Of a stretch of DNA of 64,000 bases, positions 58,475-64,000 are shown one piece after another. A model generated the notes under the pieces. That model did no database searches. It saw only the letters and a program-made list of their open reading frames with translations, and was not told where the DNA came from. The translations under genes and the position numbers were made by a program. The stretch is from positions 3,038,001 to 3,102,000 of the forward strand of contig NZ_CP025198.1 in assembly GCF_003325455.1 (NCBI RefSeq). Reading direction: 5' to 3'. Every line of letters begins with the position of its first letter. Position 1 is the stretch's first letter. Source of the DNA: Acidipropionibacterium virtanenii. Its GTDB lineage: Bacteria > Actinomycetota > Actinomycetes > Propionibacteriales > Propionibacteriaceae.

Positions 58475-59746
58475 GTGCCAGAGCCGACAGTGCTGTTCCT
58501 CCTCACCAACTCCTATCCGCTGGCGAAGGGCGAGGAGTTCATCGAGAACGAGATCGACGAGTTGGCCGCCCGCTTCCAGCGGGTGATCGTGGTGGCCACC
58601 CAGACCCGCCCCGGTGACGTCGTCACCCGTCCGGTTCCCGGCAATGTCGAGGTGATCACGGCCGGCGGCCCCAGACCGACCGGCCGCGCGGCGCTGCTGT
58701 CCGCTCTCCGCGGGCTGGTCCGGCTCCCGCGCAATTCTTGGAGCCGCGACCTGCTGAGCCCGCCGCGCCGACTCGGTCTGGAGGCGATGTTCGAGGACCA
58801 CGCCCGCACCACCGAGGCCGAGCTGCTGGCCGAGCTCCCCTCGCTGAGGCTGCGGCCGGACAGCCACGCCGTCGTCTACTCCTACTGGTTCCTCGACGCC
58901 GCCCGTGTCGCGATGCTGCTGGCCGATGACCTGCGCGCCCGCGGGGTGATGGTCGACCGGCTCGTCTCCCGCGCCCACGGCTACGACCTGTACCCGGAGC
59001 GCTCCCCGCTCGGGCACCTGCCCGAGCGCAGATTGCTGCTGGAGACCTTCGACGCCGTCTGCCCGGTCTCCGAGCAGGGCCGGCGTTCCCTGGTGGCCGA
59101 GTGGCCGCAGTACGCCGCCAAAGTCCGCACCCACCACCTGGGGACACCCGATCCGGGGCAACCGGCCGCCTGCTCGCGGGAGCCCTTCCACATCGTCAGC
59201 TGCGCGTCTCTGCTGCCGGTCAAGCGGATGACCCGGATGCCGGAGATCCTGGCGGAGTTGCGGGGCCGGGGGATCGACGCCCGATGGACGCACATCGGTG
59301 CCGGCCCTCAGACAGCAGCGGTGGAGGAAGCCGCGCGCAACGCCGGGGTGAGCGGCCAGGTGGGCCTTCTGGGCCACGTCGGTCACGACGAGATCCTCGG
59401 GACAGAGCGCGACCTGCACCCCTCCTGTCTGATCAACCTCTCCTCCTCGGAGGGGGTGCCGGTCTCCATGATGGAGGCCGCATCCCTGGGCATCCCGATC
59501 ATCGGCACCGACGTCGGCGGCGTCCCCGAGATCATCACGGACAGCGTCAACGGCCGTCTGATCCCCGTCGACTTCACCGACATCCAAGCCGCCGACGCCC
59601 TCCAATGGCTCGCCGAACTGCCCGCCGACACCTACCAGCAGGTCTGCCGGGCCTCCCGCCTCACCTGGCAGAGCGACTACGACCAGGCCGTCGTCGGTCC
59701 GAGGTTCTGTGCCGAGGCCCTTGGCACACCTGCGGGGGCCGATTAA
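58475..59746 (+). CDS. GT4 glycosyltransferase, tandem copy 1
   Basis: 423 residues. LFLLTNSYPLAKGEEFIENE starts the N-domain, SRAHGYDLYPERSPLGHLPE lies mid-protein, and the donor site is LSSSEGVPVSMMEAASLGIP followed by GTDVGGVPEI. The gene immediately downstream encodes a close paralogue with the same blocks; most of the two proteins aligns without gaps. It probably adds a related sugar. The GTG start is supported by a TAGCAT box 6 nt upstream. Confidence 0.87.
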   Translation: MPEPTVLFLLTNSYPLAKGEEFIENEIDELAARFQRVIVVATQTRPGDVVTRPVPGNVEVITAGGPRPTGRAALLSALRGLVRLPRNSWSRDLLSPPRRLGLEAMFEDHARTTEAELLAELPSLRLRPDSHAVVYSYWFLDAARVAMLLADDLRARGVMVDRLVSRAHGYDLYPERSPLGHLPERRLLLETFDAVCPVSEQGRRSLVAEWPQYAAKVRTHHLGTPDPGQPAACSREPFHIVSCASLLPVKRMTRMPEILAELRGRGIDARWTHIGAGPQTAAVEEAARNAGVSGQVGLLGHVGHDEILGTERDLHPSCLINLSSSEGVPVSMMEAASLGIPIIGTDVGGVPEIITDSVNGRLIPVDFTDIQAADALQWLAELPADTYQQVCRASRLTWQSDYDQAVVGPRFCAEALGTPAGAD

Positions 59747-59747
59747 G

Positions 59748-59753
59748 TAAGCT
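59748..59753 (+). promoter_or_regulatory. -10 box (TAAGCT) for the second tandem GT4
   Basis: TAAGCT starts 2 bp after the stop of copy 1 and is 6 nt from the ATG at 59760. The second copy may have its own leaderless promoter. Confidence 0.45.
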
Positions 59754-59759
59754 GACGCC

Positions 59760-61028
59760 ATGCCGGACCCGCGGACACTGTTCCTCCTCACGAACGTCTA
59801 CCCCCTCTCAAAGGGGGAGGAGTTCATCGAGAATGAGATCGAACATCTGGCCCGCAGGTTCAGTCGCGTCATCATCGTGGCCACCCAGACCCTGCCCGGC
59901 GACGTCATCACCAGGTCGGTCCCCGACAATGTCGAGGTAATCACCGCTGGCAAGCCGCGCCCTTCCGGCCGCGCGATGATCCCCAGCGTTGCGGCGGGCC
60001 TGCGCAAGCTGCCCCTCGCGGTGTTCTCGCAGAGCACTGTCAGGCATCCGTCGGCGATCGCCGTCGATGCCCTCTTCGAGCAGCGCGCCCGGGCGTCGGC
60101 CGACGAACTGCTCGGCAAGCTTCCGGCGCTCAACCTGCAGCCGGGCAGCCACGTCGTCATCTACTCGTTCTGGTTCCACACCACCGCGCGGGTCGGAATG
60201 CTGTTGGCCGCCGATCTGCGGGCCCGCGGGGTGGTCGTCGACCGGCTCGTCTCCCGCGCTCACGGCTATGACCTCTACGAGAACCGCAACAGATTCGGCC
60301 ACTTGCCTGAGCGGCGGCTGCTGCTGGACGCTTATGACGCCGTCCGACCGGTCTCCGCACAGGGCACCCGCGCGCTGCACGCGAGCTGGCCCGGGTTCGC
60401 CGACGAGGTGGCCACCTGCCACCTGGGCACCGTGGATCCGGGCCGGGCGGCCAAGTGCTCCCGCGAGCCCTTCCACATCATCAGCTGCGCGTTCCTCATC
60501 CCGGTGAAGCGGATGACGCGGATGCCCGCGATCCTGGCCGAGCTGCGCCGCCGCGGCGTCGACGCCCGCTGGACCCACCTGGGCGACGGCCCCGACACCG
60601 AGATGGCTGCCCTGCGCGAGGCCGTCCACGTCGCAGGCGTCGACGACTCCACGCAGCTGCTGGGGCATATCCCCAATGCGGACATCATCGAGACGGAGTG
60701 CTCCCTGAGCCCCTCCTGCCTGATCAACCTGTCCTCATCGGAGGGCCTGCCGGTCTCCATGATGGAGGCCGCATCTCTGGGCATCCCCCTGATCGGCACC
60801 GACGTCGGCGGCGTCTCCGAGATCATCACCGACCGCGTCAACGGCCGCCTCCTGGACCCCGAGCACACCGACACCCAGGCCGCCGACGCCCTCCAGTGGC
60901 TCGCCGAACTGCCCGAGGACGACTACCGCGGCGTCTGCGGAGCCTCCCGTCGCATCTGGCAGACCAACTACGACCAGGCCGTCGTCTATCCGAGGTTCTG
61001 CGCCGAGGTGCTCGGCGCATCATCCTGA
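59760..61028 (+). CDS. GT4 glycosyltransferase, tandem copy 2
   Basis: 422 residues, close paralogue of the upstream gene. LFLLTNVYPLSKGEEFIENE, SRAHGYDLYENRNRFGHLPE and LSSSEGLPVSMMEAASLGIP are the matching blocks. Divergence is concentrated in the middle of the N-domain (acceptor side), consistent with a changed acceptor. Its last 43 bp overlap the convergent GtrA gene. Confidence 0.87.
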   Translation: MPDPRTLFLLTNVYPLSKGEEFIENEIEHLARRFSRVIIVATQTLPGDVITRSVPDNVEVITAGKPRPSGRAMIPSVAAGLRKLPLAVFSQSTVRHPSAIAVDALFEQRARASADELLGKLPALNLQPGSHVVIYSFWFHTTARVGMLLAADLRARGVVVDRLVSRAHGYDLYENRNRFGHLPERRLLLDAYDAVRPVSAQGTRALHASWPGFADEVATCHLGTVDPGRAAKCSREPFHIISCAFLIPVKRMTRMPAILAELRRRGVDARWTHLGDGPDTEMAALREAVHVAGVDDSTQLLGHIPNADIIETECSLSPSCLINLSSSEGLPVSMMEAASLGIPLIGTDVGGVSEIITDRVNGRLLDPEHTDTQAADALQWLAELPEDDYRGVCGASRRIWQTNYDQAVVYPRFCAEVLGASS

Positions 61029-61462
61029 CCCTTGTTCTTCTGCTCGGTCCATTCAGGGGCGCCGTCGGCACCCGCCCGATCCTTCGCCCCGCGGTCGCGG
61101 GCGAGCACGAAGGTAGTCGCCAAGTAGGTGAAGGGCACCGCGACGACCGTCATGATGAGCGTGACGTAACGGGTGTCCATGTGCACCAGTGCGACCAGCA
61201 GCATCGACCCGAAGGTGGTGATGCCCAAGTTGATGAGCGTGGTGGCGGGAAACTCGATGAACCGCCGCCAGGTGGGCCGCACGTGGTACGTGAACAGGCA
61301 GTTCGCGAAGAAGCTGAACACCACACCGCAGGCGAATCCGACCAAGTGGGCGGCCAAGTAGGGCCAGAAGTGCAGGAGCAGCCGGTAGATGAGGTAATAG
61401 ACCGCGGTGTTGGCCAGGCCGACGCAGCCGAACCGGACGAATCGCAGCAGCTTGGGCCACAT
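60986..61462 (-). CDS. GtrA-family membrane protein
   Basis: 158 residues with four helices and the GtrA pattern RFGCVGLANTAVYYLIYRLL, SFFANCLFTYHVRPTWRRFI and FPATTLINLGITT. A likely lipid-linked-sugar flippase partner for the GT2 two genes upstream. The charged tail of about 35 residues lies in the 43-bp overlap region. It shares most of its core with the GtrA at 27595-28140. Its ATG touches the stop of the GT-C-like gene. Confidence 0.85.
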   Translation of the reverse strand: MWPKLLRFVRFGCVGLANTAVYYLIYRLLLHFWPYLAAHLVGFACGVVFSFFANCLFTYHVRPTWRRFIEFPATTLINLGITTFGSMLLVALVHMDTRYVTLIMTVVAVPFTYLATTFVLARDRGAKDRAGADGAPEWTEQKNKGQDDAPSTSAQNLG

Positions 61463-62805
61463 CAGGTGCCGCCGCCCTCGGCGGCCTTCTCGACGGCCGA
61501 CCCCTTCTCGGGCTCAGGGGTCCTGCTCACCGGTTCTTCGACCACCTGTCCCCCGACCTCAGGATCGTTGCGGAAGGCGTCCATCGCCAGGACGACGATG
61601 GCCGCAAGCAGTGCGAAGGATCGCCACGCCGAGCTGACGCCGGGATTCGAGTGGAACAACCCGAAGGTGTACTCCAGCATGATCGGCACCGAGACCAGCA
61701 GCGGGAGCCAGGCCCGCCGCCGGCCCCTCAGGAAGGCCCACACCAAGGTGAGCATCTCGCCGGCATAGAAGTAGCGGTCCCGCATGTCCGGCAGGAAGAA
61801 GGGCACCACCATGGTGGCGAACGCGGCCATCGCCATGATCGAGTCGATGCCCGGCCGCCCCTTGTGGCGGATCAGGAATGCAGCGACGCTGATGAGCAGG
61901 ATCCCCATGGTGATGGCGGTCGCCATGCTCCCCAGGTAGTCCATCTTCAACGCCTGCTGCCAGGGCACCCTCATCCACGCCATGAAGTTGGAGGTCCGCG
62001 AGTCGAAGTACCCCGACGCCTGGTTCACATAGACGCCATAGGCCTCTCCGACCGGACGCCCCCAGATGATCGCCGGGATCGGGGCGAGCACCGGGGCCAC
62101 CAGGAAGAGCGCGGGCGCCCACAGCTTCTGACGCCGGTCGATGAGCCACAGCACAGCCAGCAGTGGCAGCAGGAAGACCGCCTGCAGCTTGATGGAGAAA
62201 GAGACACCGAAGACGAGCCAGGCCCAGGGGAATCGGCCGCGCACCCAGAACCCCAGGGCCAGCATGAGGAAGCTGACGTAGATGGCCTCGGCCTGCCCCC
62301 AGACCGCGCTGTTGAGGATCACGGTGGGCATGCACAGCACGGTGATCGCGGCGAAGACGGGCAGGAACCGGCTCTCGGGCCTGATCCCCCTGACCAGCCA
62401 CCAGACGGCGAAACCGAGCAGATAGTCGAAGAAGATGGAGATGCTCTTGATCGCGATGATGGTGGGCACCTTGAACAGCGACACCAGGTAGAGCATGTAC
62501 AGGTAGGGAAAGTTGTAATTGGCGAACTCCGTGCGGAAACCTGGGTAGCCCTCGGCGCGCACGTGCTCGTACCAGTGGACGAGGTAGAACCGGAAGTCCG
62601 GGCTCTGGTGGTCGAACACCTTGAGCCTGGCGATGAATGAGACCACCAGTGCGGCCGCCAGCAGCAGCCAGACGACGATGTCGACGTTGAATCGCGGCTG
62701 GATGCCCATTTCCGGAGTACTGTCCCCCGGCCTGGTAGTCGCCTCCTGAGCCGCCCTCTCGGGTTGGAGACGCACCGTTCGTGATCTCGTCATGTCACGC
62801 CGCAT
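61462..62805 (-). CDS. GT-C-type membrane glycosyltransferase
   Basis: 447 residues (ATG 62805; ATG at 62793 possible). About ten helices. The first extracytoplasmic loop (DHQSPDFRFYLVHWYEHVRA) and NYNFPYLYMLYL resemble GT-C mannosyl/glucosyltransferases. WGQAEAIYVSFLMLALGFW and SFSIKLQAVFLLPLLAVLW form the middle, and PFFLPDMRDRYFYAGEMLT a conserved loop. It probably uses the polyprenyl-linked sugar made by the adjacent GT2 and flipped by GtrA. It overlaps the GT2 gene by 11 bp. Confidence 0.75.
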   Translation of the reverse strand: MRRDMTRSRTVRLQPERAAQEATTRPGDSTPEMGIQPRFNVDIVVWLLLAAALVVSFIARLKVFDHQSPDFRFYLVHWYEHVRAEGYPGFRTEFANYNFPYLYMLYLVSLFKVPTIIAIKSISIFFDYLLGFAVWWLVRGIRPESRFLPVFAAITVLCMPTVILNSAVWGQAEAIYVSFLMLALGFWVRGRFPWAWLVFGVSFSIKLQAVFLLPLLAVLWLIDRRQKLWAPALFLVAPVLAPIPAIIWGRPVGEAYGVYVNQASGYFDSRTSNFMAWMRVPWQQALKMDYLGSMATAITMGILLISVAAFLIRHKGRPGIDSIMAMAAFATMVVPFFLPDMRDRYFYAGEMLTLVWAFLRGRRRAWLPLLVSVPIMLEYTFGLFHSNPGVSSAWRSFALLAAIVVLAMDAFRNDPEVGGQVVEEPVSRTPEPEKGSAVEKAAEGGGT

Positions 62806-63778
62806 TCCGCGGGTCGCCGGTCAGCGCCTCGGGATCATGGAACTCGGCACCGGGGGTGGAGGCGATCGAGCGCACCGAGTACAGCGGCCGTCCCTTCACC
62901 TGCGTATAGATACGGCCCAGATAGGTGCCCATGATTCCCATCATGAGCAGCTGGATGCCGCCGACGAGCAGCACGACGATGATGGTGAAGGTCCACCCGT
63001 TGACCACCTGGGCGGGGAAGAAGAGGCGGCGGACCAGGGCGTAGATGATGCCGATCACCGAGATGACGGCCATCAGGACCCCCATGCCGGAGATGAGCCG
63101 CAGCGGCTTGTCGGAGAACCCGATGATGCCGTCCAGTGCGAATTTGATCATTTTTCTCAGCGGGTATCCGGTCTCGCCGGCGTGTCGAGCGTGCCGGTCG
63201 AATTTCACGGCGGTCTGCCGGTAGCCGACATAGCTCACCATGCCGCGCAGGAAGCGGTCCTGCTCGCGGTATTTGCGCAGCTCCAGGACGACCTTGCGGT
63301 CCACGAGCCGGAAGTCCCCGGTGTTGCGAGGGATGTCAATATCCGACAGGGAGCTCAGCACCCGGTAGTACATATTGGCGGTGAACTTCTTGAAGGCGGT
63401 GTCCTCGCGGCTGCGGCGCTGCGCGTAGACGACGTCGAACCCCTCCTCCCACTTCGCCACCAGCTCCAGGGCCACCTCCGGGGGATCCTGGAGGTCGGAG
63501 TCCATGATGACCACGGCGTCACCGTCGGCCCGATCGAGTCCGGCCGTGACCGCCATCTGGTGGCCGAAGTTGCGGGCGAAATCGATCACCACCACCCGCG
63601 GATCCCGGCCCTGCAGAGCCATGAGCTTCCCCAGTGAGTCGTCGGCGCTGCCGTCGTTGACGAAGATGAGCTCATAGCGGTACTCGACGGCCCCGAGAAC
63701 CCGCGTCATCTCCTGGTACAGCAGGTCGATGTTCTCCGACTCGTTGTAGATCGGGAACACGAAGGACAGAAGTTTCAC
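62795..63778 (-). CDS. GT2 polyprenyl-phosphate glycosyltransferase (DPM1/GtrB-like)
   Basis: 327 residues from the GTG at 63778. GT2 domain: SFVFPIYNESENIDLLY, LIFVNDGSADDSL, and the DxD region VVIMDSDLQDPPE. KFFTANMYYRVLSS and GDFRLVDRKVV are typical. Two C-terminal helices (about residues 232-256 and 270-292) anchor it. TAATAT 6 nt upstream suggests a leaderless start. Together with the downstream GT-C and GtrA genes it forms a second three-component set. Confidence 0.87.
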   Translation of the reverse strand: MKLLSFVFPIYNESENIDLLYQEMTRVLGAVEYRYELIFVNDGSADDSLGKLMALQGRDPRVVVIDFARNFGHQMAVTAGLDRADGDAVVIMDSDLQDPPEVALELVAKWEEGFDVVYAQRRSREDTAFKKFTANMYYRVLSSLSDIDIPRNTGDFRLVDRKVVLELRKYREQDRFLRGMVSYVGYRQTAVKFDRHARHAGETGYPLRKMIKFALDGIIGFSDKPLRLISGMGVLMAVISVIGIIYALVRRLFFPAQVVNGWTFTIIVVLLVGGIQLLMMGIMGTYLGRIYTQVKGRPLYSVRSIASTPGAEFHDPEALTGDPRNAA

Positions 63779-63784
63779 AGCCGC

Positions 63785-63790
63785 ATATTA
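63785..63790 (-). promoter_or_regulatory. -10 box (TAATAT) for the GT2 gene
   Basis: TAATAT is separated by 6 nt (GCGGCT) from the GTG at 63778; no Shine-Dalgarno is seen. Confidence 0.55.
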
Positions 63791-64000
63791 TGCCCGGCCG
63801 CTCGGCCACTGGTGACCGGCACGCAGACAGCACAAGATCACCAGCCACCACCACAGGCTGGCGCCGTAGTTCTTGAGCAGATAGGTGTCCAGGAAGAAGG
63901 CCGGGATGGTGGCCGCCAGGGCCACCAGGGTTACGACGTCGGGAACCGGTCGGGCCACCCCGCGCAGACCTGGCCACAGCCGTCGCACCAGGATGAGGAC
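63788..64000 (-). CDS. C-terminus of another Wzy/ligase-like membrane protein (cut by window)
   Basis: An open frame enters from the right edge and stops at 63788. The visible 70 residues contain one helix (TLVALAATIPAFFL), the subgroup signature DTYLLKNYGASLWWWLV and a short basic end. The signature matches the C-termini of the genes at 45495 and 53901, so this is most likely the sixth member of the family here. The stop overlaps the -10 of the GT2 gene. Confidence 0.65.
   Translation of the reverse strand, partial: VLILVRRLWPGLRGVARPVPDVVTLVALAATIPAFFLDTYLLKNYGASLWWWLVILCCLRAGHQWPSGRA

Noticed and set aside
58475-61028. Tandem GT4 pair as an assembly duplication
   Set aside because: The copies differ throughout at the amino-acid and nucleotide level, so they are true paralogues.

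Overview
The window is high-GC DNA with densely packed genes, strongly GC-biased third codon positions, frequent GTG/TTG starts and many SD-less genes with a TANNNT box 6-8 nt before the start codon. This points to an actinomycete (Actinomycetota). A fructose PTS, a gluABCD system, a type II NADH dehydrogenase and a diamino-uronic-acid wall-sugar pathway suggest the propionibacterial branch (Propionibacteriaceae). That placement is inference. No rRNA or tRNA was seen.

Region 1 (1-9.1 kb) is housekeeping. It holds small lipoproteins and membrane proteins, an MFS permease, and a thiol/peroxide block: trxB-trxA, a glutathione-peroxidase-like protein, an OhrR-like MarR regulator and a divergent quinone oxidoreductase. 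ThpR and an alkyladenine DNA glycosylase follow. Region 2 (9.3-17.9 kb) has a WbuB-like glycosyltransferase, the nudix-hrpB pair, ndh, a mercaptopyruvate sulfurtransferase and a HIRAN-domain protein.

Region 3 (18-33.2 kb) is the first envelope-glycan block. It contains a large polytopic protein, two paralogous GT4 enzymes, an overlapping yfhO-yfhO-GT2-gtrA operon, a WbpI-type epimerase, an O-antigen-ligase-like protein and a UDP-sugar dehydrogenase. Region 4 (33.5-44 kb) is metabolic: gluABCD, a DeoR regulator, an unrecognised two-gene membrane module, and fruK-fruA with ptsH. A frameshifted AbiEi/DUF559-type gene follows.

Region 5 (45.5-64 kb) is the second glycan block. It has wbpB-wbpE-wbpD, five further Wzy/ligase-like membrane proteins (one cut by the window edge), two Wzz-like proteins (one with a degenerate kinase domain), several GT4 enzymes including a tandem duplicate, and a gtrA / GT-C / GT2 set.

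Together, the dehydrogenase, WbpB, WbpE, WbpD and the WbpI-type epimerase make up a complete predicted route from UDP-GlcNAc to UDP-2,3-diacetamido-2,3-dideoxymannuronic acid. The surrounding transferases, polymerases and chain-length proteins would build it into one or more surface polysaccharides. No flippase, export ABC transporter or initiating phosphoglycosyltransferase was found.

The most notable non-coding signals are a tandem 10-bp operator shared by deoR and fruK, a 68-bp perfect palindrome with degraded relatives, a 30-nt element conserved behind two unrelated genes, an approximately 85-bp dispersed intergenic repeat, and recurrent convergent 3' overlaps of up to 156 bp.
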